In this document: positions 23,896-34,082 of the stretch, piece by piece
How positions within the stretch are numbered: the first letter of the stretch is position 1
How the letters are laid out: every line of letters begins with the position of its first letter
NCBI GenBank assembly: GCA_022749755.1
Contig: CM040451.1
Span: 7,701,871 to 7,765,870 of the forward strand
Reading direction: 5' to 3'
DNA: 64,000 nucleotides
Origin: Azadirachta indica
Taxonomy: Eukaryota; Streptophyta; Magnoliopsida; Sapindales; Meliaceae
Notes under the pieces: generated by a model
Databases searched by the model: none
Seen by the model: the letters and a program-made list of their open reading frames with translations, nothing else
What the model was told of the DNA's origin: nothing
Made by a program: the position numbers and the translations under genes

Positions 23896-23983
23896 GAAGA
23901 AACTTTCTTCAAATTCAAAAGTCACTTTCGAGTTCAATGAGTTTGAATTTGAAAATATTTTTGAGTTTGAAGAAAGTTTCTTT
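23896..23983. repeat. Short inverted repeat (hairpin)
   Basis: Arms 'gaagaaactttcttcaaa' (23896-23913) and 'tttgaagaaagtttcttt' (23966-23983) are complementary with one mismatch around a 52-nt loop. The sequence is also present near 51740 in copy B, partly changed. No assigned role. Confidence 0.6.
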
Positions 23984-24099
23984 ATATTCAATAGTCACTT
24001 TCAAGCTAACGAAACTGTGAACTCAAAAAAATTGCTTTCAAGTTAAAACAATAGAAAGCTATGTTAGCTTCAGAGAAAACAAAAAATTAAACAGTAAAT

Positions 24100-24466
24100 T
24101 GTCAATCTTTGTACTTTAGGTGATTGGCACATTTAATTTTTGCAAGTATGACTGAGTTTTTCAGAGTAGTTATTCGGCACTGAGATTCATAATTCTTTGA
24201 TGCTCATTTCCATGGAGAATATAGGTGGTGTAGAACATACAATGCCACATGTTTTTGAGCATTATGCTACTATAGTGCAGTTCTTGTATATTCGTTCATG
24301 TCTTTTAGTGGAAGCTAACACAATTCTAATACACTAGTCCAAAGGTTCTAGAATTACTCTCCACCTCGACATAATAAAGACTCACTAATTATGTAATGTT
24401 ACTCTCTTTGCTAATAGTGCGATGGCCCACCCTGGATGGAGGTTATTCTCTTGCCCACTATAATAA
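24100..24466. other. Less AT-rich patch of unknown origin
   Basis: Conserved in copy B (51950-52310). It has a more balanced base composition than its surroundings, as decayed coding sequence or a retroelement would, but I could not match it to a domain on either strand. Confidence 0.4.
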
Positions 24467-24887
24467 AAATCCGTTTGGTATAACTTTTTAAATAGAGTTT
24501 TTTAAAGTAGAGTTTTTACCCGTAGAACTTTTATGAGTAGAGATTTTAACAAAAATTTATTAATCGTTTGGTTGTCACAAATGATTTTGGAGAAAATTTG
24601 AGTAATTACTTTAATAAACAAATTTTTAATGTTTTATTTTTAAAAAATAACGTAGAATTTTTAAAATAAAGTAAGGTATTTTAGAGAATTTTATCTTTTA
24701 AAAAAGCTGGAGAAACTTTATGTCAAAAACCCAAATTTTGGGTTTTTTCCGATAGAAGGAAAATAGCTTTTTTAATTCCCAAAAGCTCTTTTTCATTGTC
24801 AACCAAACGATATTAAAAAATTTAAAAAGGATTTTTATTGTTAAAAAAGCCCTTTTAACCAATGAAAAAACCAAACCAAATGGGCAC
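24467..24887. mobile_element. Tourist-like (PIF/Harbinger) MITE, A-only
   Basis: Starts 'aaatccgtttggtataac'; the complement of its right end is 'gtgcccatttggtttgg', forming degenerate GGGCCCGTTTGGT-type TIRs. TAA flanks both sides (24464-24466, 24888-24890). Copy B has the uninterrupted site 'ctataatgaagatc' near 52302. It is 421 bp with no coding capacity. It inserted in A after the A/B duplication, or was precisely lost from B. Confidence 0.75.
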
Positions 24888-24890
24888 TAA

Positions 24891-25819
24891 AGATCTTGCA
24901 CATAATTACTATACCATCAACTAGATATTGTCAACAATGACATTCCCTTCGAGCGTGAAAGTTGAAGAAATTTCTACAATGAAGAAACCAATCCAACAGA
25001 AGATGTTATTGCTCATTCATCTTAGAGAAGCAGTTCAATGGCAACTCCATCATCATCAAATCAATTCATCTGATGTTTGCCTTCAACTCTATTGTCCATA
25101 ACCATACAGAGAGATGCACCCCCAACATATTGGGTGATGTATATGTTGAGTAGACTTTTAGTTTCATGCAAGGTACTCCCATTGTATTTTTACATGTTAA
25201 AGGACAAAAATTGGGGGATGGTAATGGCTGTAGAAAGGGTATTGACCATTTCTTATACTTCTTTATTTCACTTCAATATACTTGAGGATTCCGCAATACT
25301 ATTCGGCCTATTATTCGATTGATCGTTCTTTTTCTAAGGCAACATATGCAAATTCAATTCATCTACTTGGTAATAAGGCAAACTAAGTTCCAAAAAAGGT
25401 GAGTGATACAAATGTCATGCAAGCCACTTAAACAAAGTGCTCTTTTCGATCAACACAGGAAACAGTAGATTCCATCCAAAGGAGAGGATATGGTTTAGAG
25501 GACATGTTCTTGGTGTCATCAAGTTGGGCATAATTGTGTGACATGTAGAAATTCAATTTCCCTCCACTGAGTTATGCGTTTATCATTGTTATCGTTGTAT
25601 GATTTTGACTTAAGAATCGAGCTAATTCATATGTCTTATTCAATTATGTATTTATTTAATGTTTGTTAATGAAATTTGATTTCAGCATTTTTTATTTTAA
25701 AATGTATGGTTGCACTTTAAATACATTACTTCATTGATTATAATACATATTTATATGTTCGCACTCTTAGTTGTGTAGACCTCATGTTGTCTTTGTTGGC
25801 CTTAAGTTTTAAAAGCCAT
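24891..25819. other. Unresolved region with a small non-conserved frame
   Basis: Collinear with 52310-53238 in B. A plus-strand 81-aa frame (25077-25322) is partly kept in B but starts elsewhere there (52556), has no recognisable domain, and substitutions do not look protein-constrained. It could be remains of a retroelement or gene. Not called as a gene. Confidence 0.45.
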
Positions 25820-27063
25820 TGTTCTAATAACAAATATTAATATCCTTGATTAACCAAAATTTTCCAATAGAATTTTTTGTGATAATTTTAGCATGAAGAT
25901 TTGATATACCAACTAATCATTAAAAGGATATTCAAAATCAAGGCATGCATGAAAAAAAAAAATTGGAAACCTCAACAGCAAATTAAGGAGAAGGATTAAA
26001 GTATTAAAGACACCCTTATTAGGGAATTTATTATTTGTAACGTATTTTTGAATTGATTATTGATTTGCACTTTAAAACTAAATTGCATTTTTATCAAAAG
26101 ATATGTTTAATTTTAATGTATTTTAAAAATTTATATGGCTATATGAATTTAATGTAAATATTTTGAATATCTAAAAAATAGCCAAAAGATTTCTGAAGAC
26201 CAATTTTGCAAATTTCTCAAACCTAGATTTAGACCTAAATGCATATATTTTGAAGTATCGAAAAAAACTTAGTTTTAAGGTTGGATCAAGTGAACTATTT
26301 CAAAATCTTTTGAGTAAAGTCAAACTTAATCAAAATTAGTTTATTGTTTGGTTTAGTCAAACTAGCCAAACCAATTCATATGAATAGAACAACAGTGAAA
26401 TTTGAGGCAAAATGACTTTCAAATCTAGTTGACTGAATTGGAAAGACCGCTCAACCAAGTGGTCATTTTCAATCGACCAAATTTTCTAAAAATTTGATTT
26501 CTTTTATTTGTAATAGTTAGTTTTCGTTATTTCACTATGAATACTAACGGACACTCATTTGGAACTAGTTTTTACATGTTTTGGAAAATTTAGAAACATA
26601 TTTCATAAGTGCATTACAAAAAGTTTGAGTTTTCATTTATAAAATATTAAATTCATTATACACTCTAATTTTTATTTGTAACGTCTAAAGAGTGTTTTGT
26701 CTGAGTGTGAAAGAAAAACACTCGTTTGTAAAGATTTGAATAACACCCATAAATTTATTTGTTTGCAAAGATTGGAGAGGCATATGTAAAGTCCTCTTGA
26801 TGTAAGGTTTGGGTGGCACCTGTTTAGTCCACTTAGAATTGTATTTGCTTGCCTTTAGATTTAAAGGCACATTTAGTGGAATCCATAAGCTTGGAGCTTG
26901 GAGGCATATACATAGGCTAAAGTTTGTCAAATCACATAAAATCATTATATTTGATCTTTTGAACATATTGTTTTTAGTGCAAACTAAATAATTAAAAAAA
27001 AAAGTGCTTGAAAGTGTGGTTTCCAGCATGTTGTCTTTTCTTTCATGTTTGCAATTGAAAGTC
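25820..27063 (+). mobile_element. Copia (SIRE-type) solo LTR remnant, copy A
   Basis: The partner in B begins 'tgttttgataataacaaat', the usual opening of SIRE/Maximus-type copia LTRs. Near the end is the 'gtggaatccataagcttgga' segment with 'ttgtcaaatcacataaaatc', also typical of these LTRs. It is about 1.24 kb with no internal retroelement sequence on either side, hence solo LTR. The ends are approximate and no clear 5-bp target duplication was found. A minus-strand 126-aa frame inside it is a by-product. Confidence 0.5.
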
Positions 27064-27095
27064 AAGAACTAAAAATTAAAAATTAATTTCATAAA

Positions 27096-27262
27096 CTTGA
27101 ATTTCAATTGAATCATTCACTTAATCAATCAATTCAATTTAATTTCAATTAAATCAATTACTTAATCAATTCAATTTTGATTTCAATTAAACCAATAACT
27201 TAATCACTTAACTCAATCTGATTTTAGTTGAACCAATAACTTAATCACTTAATTAATTTGAT
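27096..27262 (+). repeat. Minisatellite, about 48-52-bp units (copy A)
   Basis: Roughly three and a half units built around 'caattcaattt(t)gatttcaatt' and 'aaaccaataacttaatcact'. Copy B (54482-54690) has about one more unit. Confidence 0.7.
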
Positions 27263-27955
27263 TTTATGTTTTCTTTTTTCCTCTTCCACGGTTCCACCAT
27301 ATCTTTTCCATTAGATATCATTTTTCTATGACAAATCTATTAAATCCCCAGTAATACTCCACCCAATCTTCACAAATCTCGACCCACGCCTGTTATACAG
27401 CACCAAAGGCACCGACACATCAACAACGCCGGTCACCAAGACAGGCAACACGGCAAACATGCTTGCGACGCGACTAAAGTTGTTGCTTGGCAGTTGCAAC
27501 GGTCACTAATGATTTTTTACCCTAGATCTTTTTTTTTTTTTTTTAATGGATTGAATTTAATTTGTATTTTGAACATATTAACGAAGTGATATTCATTATA
27601 GTTAATTCATTAATATTTTTTTTAATGGATAGAATTGGGTCTGCATTATTTTTTTAATTATTTTAATAGATAAAATTATAATTAAAAAGATAATTTTTAT
27701 GTTATTTGGATAAATAAGTAAATGGGCAAATGGGTTAATTGTGTTGTGTTGATTTAAATGGGTAAATGGTTTAGTAAACGTCTTGGGTAAATGGGTTAAT
27801 AATTGTGCCGTGTTAATTTAAATGTGTCATCAAATAAACGAAGTAATGGGTTATTAATTGAGTTAATGGGTAGTGTTATTATTAATTGAGTTTATGGGTC
27901 TAACTCAATAAGTAGAGCCCTAAATGGGTTGTTAGAATTAATAAGTAGGTTGATT
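27263..27955. other. End of copy A: less AT-rich patch and truncated hAT-type repeat
   Basis: About 27280-27520 is conserved in B, relatively GC-rich, and has no assignable product. About 27700-27955 is rich in 'aaatgggttaat' and 'gtgccgtgttaat' phrases, typical of a plant hAT MITE family. In B the same element runs on to a 'gtcatcccta' terminus (55467), but here it is cut at about 27955 where gypsy sequence starts. Confidence 0.5.
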
Positions 27956-28160
27956 TTATGTTTCGTCTTATTTTACTTTCTGATGTGATCACTCACTGCT
28001 TAGCTAGGCGAGAGTTTCAGTTACTCAGTAAAATTAAGGCTATGCATTTCTATCCCTTTTTTTCTCTTTTTTTTCCTTTTTTCTTTTTCTTTTCTTTTTA
28101 GTGTGAATCAATTAATACAGTTTTTTTGTTACAACAAGCACACAAATAACATGCAACAAC

Positions 28161-28173
28161 CCCCAAACTTATT
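28161..28173 (-). promoter_or_regulatory. Candidate polypurine tract of the gypsy element
   Basis: The minus strand reads 'aataagtttgggggttg'. In this gypsy group a TAAGTTTGGGGG run precedes the 3' LTR. Confidence 0.5.
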
Positions 28174-29012
28174 TTAAAGCTTACATTATTACATTTTCAA
28201 AATAGCTCAGTAGTTCTCGCAAGAATAAATAAAATACTTTCAACTATTAAGTTTGGGTATTGTTCGTTGTATGAAGGAAAAAGATAATAACTTGAGGCTC
28301 AAAGTGGTTAACTAGAGAAGCATGCATAAGGTGAGTTAGAAAAGCTCAAACGGTTCAAATGAGGCCTAAAAGCCCTTCTCATGTGTCATATAATCTATTT
28401 TACATTTAGAACATGAAAAATCAAGTTAAATAGCCAAAACAAAACATAATGAGATCGCTAGAATGAAAAGATAATAAGAATAGATATAAATTATTCATAA
28501 AACACTCAAAATTAATTCATTAAGGCTCAAAAGCTCATTAAAAAGGTCATATAGGTTTGTACTATCTTGCATATCATATTTTAACTACGTGAATTCATCA
28601 AATCAAAATTTTGATCAATTTTGAAATGAAGTGCATATACATTATGAGCATAAACAAATGAAAACTAGTTAGAAGAAAATTATGATATTTGTTTAGTATC
28701 TCTTTTACTTCAAATTGGCCCTGCCTATTCATTTCCATAAACTTCCCACAACACAAGGAAGCAACTCTATACAAGAAAATAAATACGAAAAAATATCACA
28801 AAAACAAAATATCTACTTTAAGTAACTTCGCCCTTAAACTTAAACCTAATATTGTCTTCAATATTTGAAATTAGTGATCATGCAATGAATAGAATAAGTT
28901 GAAATCAGAATGAAATATTAAAAATGCCAAGAGAAGGAAAAGGAAAGGACAGCACTTAATTTGAATAATTCCTTCAATAATCGCAGATATCATTTTCTCT
29001 TTCTCGAAAACC

Positions 29013-29028
29013 TTGGGTTACCTCCCAA
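29013..29028 (-). repeat. Post-integrase palindrome of the gypsy element
   Basis: The minus strand reads TTGGGAGGTAACCCAA, preceded by 'ccgctgc'. A TTGGGAGGCAACCCAA palindrome after the integrase gene is a familiar mark of Tat/Athila-type elements. Confidence 0.6.
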
Positions 29029-29099
29029 GCAGCGGTAAGTTTAATGTTTTTAGCTGGACCAAGTTCTTCCACAATTAAATAAGGTCTTTAAGAGAAATG

Positions 29100-29760
29100 T
29101 TCACCTTATTCCTTTCCTCTTCTCCATGGTAGTGCTTCAACTGTTGGCCGTTAACTCGAAAAATATGTCTACTCTTGCCTTTAGTTTAACTGCACCAAAA
29201 AGAAACATTTTCTCAATCACGACTGAACTCGACCATCTTGACTTTGGTTTACCAAAAACAACTTCGATTTCGAATTGAACAATAGAACATGATAACTCAT
29301 TGCAAACTGTTTTCTAAGAACCATTTTATCATGCCACTCCTTCCTCTCATTCCAGTAAATTTTTACTTTCTTATATACATCATTTTGAAAATCTCTCCTT
29401 TCATCTTTATAAACATCCACTACACAATTATCAATGACATCAATCTTATGGCAAGTACTTGACTCAATTAGAGATTTCTTGTCATGGAAAATCCTAAACT
29501 CAGTCTCTTCATCATTTACCCTCAATGTCAACTTGCTATGTTTAACATCAATCAAAACTCAATTGGTTGCTAAGAAAACTACCGAGAATGAGAGGAATCT
29601 TGTGGTCTTCTTCCATATCCAATACAAAAAAATTTGCTGGAAATATGAACTTGTCAACTTTGAGCAATACATGAATGCTTGATCGATCGTTTCGTCAATT
29701 ATAGATAGACGATTATGGCCTTAACTTCACCAAGTACCAATTTCCTAAAAAGAAAAAAGA
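29100..29760 (-). pseudogene. Gypsy pol remnant: protease joined to integrase C-terminus
   Basis: Minus-strand translation from about 29690 gives protease-like 'KVDKFIFPANFFVLDMEED' and 'IPLILG', then, after a frame change, 'IDVKHSKLTLRVNDEETEF' that follows protease in this family. Within the same open frame (29555-29217) it passes directly into 'KVKIYWNERKEWHDKMVLRK', which belongs to the integrase C-terminal end, then 'VLLFNSKSKLFL' and, further on with stops, 'RPTVEAL'. Reverse transcriptase, RNase H and the integrase core are therefore missing between about 29450 and 29400. It is non-functional. Confidence 0.75.
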
Positions 29761-30415
29761 CATTAAATTAATGCTTACACCCAAATCATATAAAACTTTT
29801 TCAAACAACAATTTTCAACAGTGCAAGATATGGTGAAACTCCCCAAATCTTTTAACTTTGGTGGCAATTTCTTTTGTAAGATTGCACTACACTCTTCAAT
29901 CAATATTACTTTCTCATGCTCTTTGAATCATCTTTATTGTTCACTAAATTTTTGAGAAACTTAGCTTAAAACATAATTTTTTGAATTACATCTGGAAAAA
30001 GGATGTTGATTGACACCTTTTCTAATTGCTCCAAGATTACATTGGTTTAAAGATCTTTCTCTGACTCCGCCAACCTTTGAGGGATAGATATTGTTGGCAC
30101 ATATTTCTTGGGAAGGGTTAATGCTTCTAGTTGAGACTTTGAAGAACTTGCTTCTATAGAAGTGTTAGTGATGTTTTCAACTTACTCATCATTGTCTTTG
30201 TCTTTTGTGGATGGTGCAGTAATTTGCTCTTCTTGTAGTTCTTCTTTCAAGTTATTTTTCTACTCCATCAATTGTTTTCTACTCTCAAGTGTGATTTCCA
30301 TCACTTGTTCCTTCGGATTTGTCTCCGTATTGCTTAACAAGAAGCCTTATCGTCTCTCTGTCAATAACTTTTCCATTTAACCCATTTATACCTCAAGATT
30401 CTGCATGGATGCTTC

Positions 30416-31690
30416 TTAATTTTGTAATGTAATTTTAATCTTTATCATGAACTTGGAAGTGTTCACGGTGAGCTGAGTAAAGGCATCTTCTAAGTTCACT
30501 TTCTTCTCTTGAAATTGAAATCTGAGAGGTGGTTGCTTAACATTTTTGGTTATTCCTCCAAGAGAATTTAGAATGACTTTACCATTCTTGATTATAGGTA
30601 TTAGAGTAAGGATTGTTCTACTATGGATTATAATTCCCAATATATTGAACTTATTCTGAAGATGAAAAAGCAAAAGGTTTACCAACTTGACAATAAGTGT
30701 TAAGGTGATTTCGATTGCATAAATCACAAACCACCAATAGAGTATGAATGGCATTTGCTGTTATGGCTCTAAATTATTTGGTCAATGTAATTAACTGAGC
30801 AGTGAGTGAATTAAGGTTATTTACCAAAGGCTTTCTTTGATGTCAAGTGTTCTGTTGGCCATTGATATGCATTAGCAACCATCTCCTTCAACAAATTATA
30901 AGCCTCGTCAATAGTTTGTCCCATTAATGCCCTTTCTTTTACTGTGCCTATAAGTTCCCCAAGCCATTGAAGAATGTCTAAATTTAAAGCCATTTAAGTA
31001 AGCCATGATGTGGCGTCTTCTCATCATGTCCTTGTACCTCTCCTATGCCTCATATAATTACTTCATCTTATGTTGAGAAAAAGTAATGATATCATTTCTC
31101 AATTTTGCTGTCTTTGTCGAAGGGAAAACCTTTGGCAAGAATTTATGAGCGAAATTGTCCCAAGTAGTGATAGTTCTAAGAGGAAGTGAATCTAAACAGC
31201 ACTTCGCCTTGTCCTAAGTGAAAATGGGATAGCCCCAATTTTATAGCATCATCTGACACACCATTATGTCTAAAGGTATCACAAATCTCTAAAAAGTTTA
31301 TAATGTGGGTGTTCAGATCTTCATGTGGCAACCCACTATATTGAACTAAGGTCTGAATCATCTAAATAATGACTGGCTTGATTTCAAAATTGTTAGCTTG
31401 AATTGAGCTCTATTAACTATTAGGATAGCATTATCCCTTAAACCTCGTTGTTTTTCAGCTCCAATATTATCCCTAACATTTTGTTCCTTGGTGCTAATTT
31501 GCGACTGTCTCGATGCTTGTCTCTTCTCCTTTCTATTCCTTCGACAAATTCGCTCAATCTCTTAATCAAAAGGTAGTAAAATGCCACTTCCTGATTTTCT
31601 TATGCACGAAAATAAACACCCAAAATGAAAACAAAAATAAACTTTAAATTAAACCAAAATTAACCCAAATCGATATTAAAAGAATTTAAT
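30416..31690 (-). pseudogene. Ty3/gypsy gag remnant
   Basis: The minus strand encodes 'IQANNFEIKPVIIQMIQTLV' (near 31390-31340), then 'YSGLPHEDLNTHIINFLEIC' and 'FRHNGVSDDAIKLGL' (31335-31230), which are hallmark gag motifs of Tat/Athila-type elements. The later part (about 30530-30430) has 'QEKKVNLEDAFTQLTVNTSK', the conserved end of this gag. Stops and frameshifts occur throughout, and the zinc-knuckle region is no longer readable as CCHC. Confidence 0.8.
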
Positions 31691-31692
31691 AC

Positions 31693-31710
31693 TCCTTGAC
31701 AACAACACCA
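31693..31710 (-). promoter_or_regulatory. Decayed tRNA primer-binding site of the gypsy element
   Basis: The minus strand reads 'tggtgttgttgtcaagga', which is the usual TGGCGCCGTTGCCGGGGA site with C to T and G to A changes. The changes are all transitions, as expected from deamination of methylated cytosines. Confidence 0.7.
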
Positions 31711-32517
31711 AAAACTAGTTGTGTGATTTGTGCAATGTCTGCATAATACCTGTAAGTATATAGGATTGTAACAAGTAATATAGGGTAAGAAGGATGTCAA
31801 ACTCACAAGAAATGTAATATATTAAGTAATGAAGACAATTAATTTTGAATTTATCTAAAAAAATCAATTGTCAATTTGAGTGAAAAATTAAAATAAATAA
31901 AAATTGATCACTTAACAATTAATTACGAGATTCAATTAATAAAAAGTTTAGGGCGAATGATTTCATCTTAAGTAGTTGCATCAATTTCTTTAATTTACGT
32001 TATTTTTATTTAATACCCGTATTACTGGTTAATCATCTTATCCTATTAGTTAGCCTCTCTCGAAATCAATCGAAATCACTTCGTATCTAAAAATTCATTA
32101 TATCTTTATATGAATTTAATTAAATGAAAGCACATTATGATTAATGATAATTTCAAATTAAACTGTATAAATCATATTAGTAAATATATGTCTAATATGT
32201 AATTTACGGCATTTATGATATGTTGTAAACATAATATTCACTTTTTAGTTCATATTAGTCTACAATTTATTCGGCCAAATATTTAAAAGTATTAAATATT
32301 ATGATAAATACCCAATACTAAACATTAAATAAAAAATAACTAATATAAGAAAATGGATATTTCCAATAGATTAAATCATTACCCTAGAAAATAAGTCTAA
32401 TTACACATGAAATAGAGTTAAAGTTTAATTATAAAAAATTCAATAACTAAATGCATAATCTTAATCAATATAAAAATTATTCAATTCAAGATGAAATTAA
32501 AATAAATTCAAGGTCAT
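31711..32517 (-). repeat. 5' LTR portion of the gypsy element
   Basis: Lies directly before the primer site in minus orientation. It contains 'ggattgtaacaagtaatata' (plus strand, near 31763), a phrase common in LTRs of this group. The outer end is not defined because segment B begins here. The matching 3' LTR is too short to compare. Confidence 0.55.
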
Positions 32518-32592
32518 AATAATGTTGTATTGATCACTTGTAAGAAAAAGAAAAAATAAGTTTATTTGATTTGTTGAAAAATAATGTAAATC

Positions 32593-32624
<32 letters not shown>

Positions 32625-33195
32625 TGTTATTTGATCAAAATCTGTTTCCAATAAGTAAAAGTTTAGTTACTACATATTTGAGTAAAAGATTTCATAATCT
32701 CTCTAAGCAGATTAGTGGATTTTATTTGATTAATTAACTAAAATGTTGTATCCATGTCTCTACCATTGCGATTTCATCTTTCAGCCCGGCAGACTATAAT
32801 ATAAAAAATTTTATCAATTTGATGTATCAAATTTATAGGAATAATTTTATTTTGGTCATTAATGTTTCAAAAAATGTCATTTTAATGGGCATGTTTTATA
32901 TATTAGATAAAGAAGTCCCTAACTTTATTAAAAATTATAATTTCACATTTTTAGTTATCAAAAGATAAAAGATAATATGTAGGAGTAATATGATAATTTT
33001 ATAACTTTTGAGGTCGATTTGAAAATTATTAATATTAAGTAAATTAAATTAAAAATTATCCTACCTCATTAAACCGAATATATACAGAAGTTTGATCAAA
33101 ATATTTAATTAATATTGATCGAAATTGGACTTAAGTGATGACTTTCAATAAAATTAAGAACTTTTTTATATAATATCTATAATATACCAACCAAA
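32518..33195 (+). repeat. BBE-like 3'-flank relic without its gene (copy B)
   Basis: Partner of 5160-5815 and homologous to 19645-20740. It reaches slightly closer to the lost gene ('aataatgttgtatt' at 32518). It contains a (TA)n tract at about 32593-32614. Confidence 0.8.
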
Positions 33196-33200
33196 GTTCT

Positions 33201-33464
33201 TACAATAATTATAAGTGGTTTTGGGGTTGGTGGTGTTGCAAATATGAGATTTCTTATGCATGACTGTAGAACGGATGAAAATAATGCATTCTTTGGGATG
33301 TAAATGGCTTTGGAGATTTTATTAGAGTATTGATTTTGTTCCGAAAAACATTGGAAAAAATTTTCTCCAAGGGCAGCTGAATTTGCAAGAACTACGAAAA
33401 TGATTGAAAGCAGATATAATTTTATAGATTTTGAACATTTTTTAAATGTATTTATGTAGAGCAA
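33201..33464 (-). pseudogene. Inverted N-terminal fragment of a divergent BBE-like gene (copy B)
   Basis: Open for 88 relevant residues on the minus strand: a hydrophobic signal-like segment (LYLLSIIFVVLANSAAL), then 'ENFFQCF', 'SKAIYIPKNALFSSVLQSCI' and 'RNLIFATPPTPKPLIIIV'. These align with residues about 13-87 of the gene at 18011, with Cys of FxQC conserved. Homology stops abruptly at about 33201, where it abuts inverted BBE 3'-flank sequence. The frame begins with TTG rather than ATG, and no in-frame ATG precedes the signal region. Lacking the FAD and BBE domains, it cannot be a working enzyme. Confidence 0.8.
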
Positions 33465-33820
33465 TATTAATTAAAGCATGTATCTCTTTCTTCTTCCACC
33501 ATTCCTTAATTGCTCAGCAAAATCTATAACAAACTTAAAAAAACACCACTTTTTGCTAACAGAAACCCAAAAATAGAAACAAAATTACTCTAGAAAGAGC
33601 CATAGGCAAGTAACTTAGCACGATAATATATATTGCGATAAAATAATAAAATCAGTACAATCAAATTGAATTTACGTAAACAAATCAAGCAACGAAAGTT
33701 TTTGATACTAAGCATAAAAGAAAAAATATTCGAGAAATTTTTTGATATTAAGAATAATAATTAGATCTGTTCAATCAAAATCTAATTTTTACTTTTTGTT
33801 GCCTATATGTCTCAAAATCT
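33465..33820. other. Spacer 5' of the inverted BBE fragment (copy B)
   Basis: Partner of 6061-6430. No gene or clear promoter motif. Confidence 0.4.
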
Positions 33821-34073
33821 AATGTAATTAACGAAAATAACCAACACTTGGTGTGAATTTTCGGCAATAACTATTATTGAAAATATCTTTCAAAAATAAT
33901 CATCTCAAATTTTTTTAGACCAAAATACCCCTATATGAATATACTTGGTGGTCATTTTCTGAAAAAATTTTATGAGGGTATTTTAGTCCAAAGTGATCAT
34001 TTTTGTAATATATATTATATAGTGGTTATTTTAGAAAATCAGTAACCAATACTGGTTACTGTTGAAAATTAAT
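33821..34073. mobile_element. Mutator-type MITE, B-only
   Basis: 253 bp with inverted termini ('aatgtaattaacgaaaataa' against complement 'attaattttcaacagtaacc') and internal inverted segments ('gaccaaaatacccc' against 'gggtattttagtcc'). Nonamers tcaaaatct (33812-33820) and ttaatatct (34074-34082) match at 7 of 9 positions. Copy A has the uninterrupted site near 6430. Confidence 0.65.
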
Positions 34074-34082
34074 TTAATATCT

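Larger units (their letters stand above)
5153..27955 (+). repeat. Segmental duplication, copy A (22.8 kb)
   Basis: Collinear with 32518-55377 in direct orientation. Paired landmarks are the inverted BBE fragments (5816/33201), AG-peptide-like ORFs (16107/44312), BBE-like genes (18011/45894), solo LTRs (25820/53239) and minisatellites (27096/54482). The offset between partners drifts from about 27.4 to 28.2 kb because of later insertions and deletions. Homology starts abruptly in the BBE 3' flank and ends abruptly at about 27955, where gypsy sequence begins. Coding sequences of A and B differ at few sites, so the duplication is fairly recent. Confidence 0.9.
27956..32517 (-). mobile_element. 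Ty3/gypsy retrotransposon, internally deleted
   Basis: On the minus strand, reading from 32517 downwards: LTR-like sequence, a decayed primer-binding site (31693-31710), gag pieces, a protease piece, the end of integrase, the post-integrase palindrome (29013-29028), a 'gtttggggg' purine-rich stretch (28161-28170), and a short terminal LTR piece. Most of pol is missing. Frames are broken. The element lies exactly between duplicated segments A and B, so its insertion or a recombination involving it is linked to the junction. LTR ends are uncertain. Confidence 0.8.

Noticed and set aside
23896..23983. Heat-shock-element-like GAA/TTC arrangement in a hairpin
   Set aside because: Far downstream of the BBE-like gene with no gene following, and GAA/TTC spacing is not regular; kept only as an inverted repeat.
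25077..25322. Plus-strand 81-aa frame as a conserved small protein
   Set aside because: The B partner starts at a different codon and differs in ways that do not preserve the protein; no recognisable domain.
26685..27065. Minus-strand 126-aa frame, partly kept at 54104-54454
   Set aside because: Lies inside the copia-type solo LTR; the two copies differ by frame-disrupting indels, and the composition does not look like a protein.
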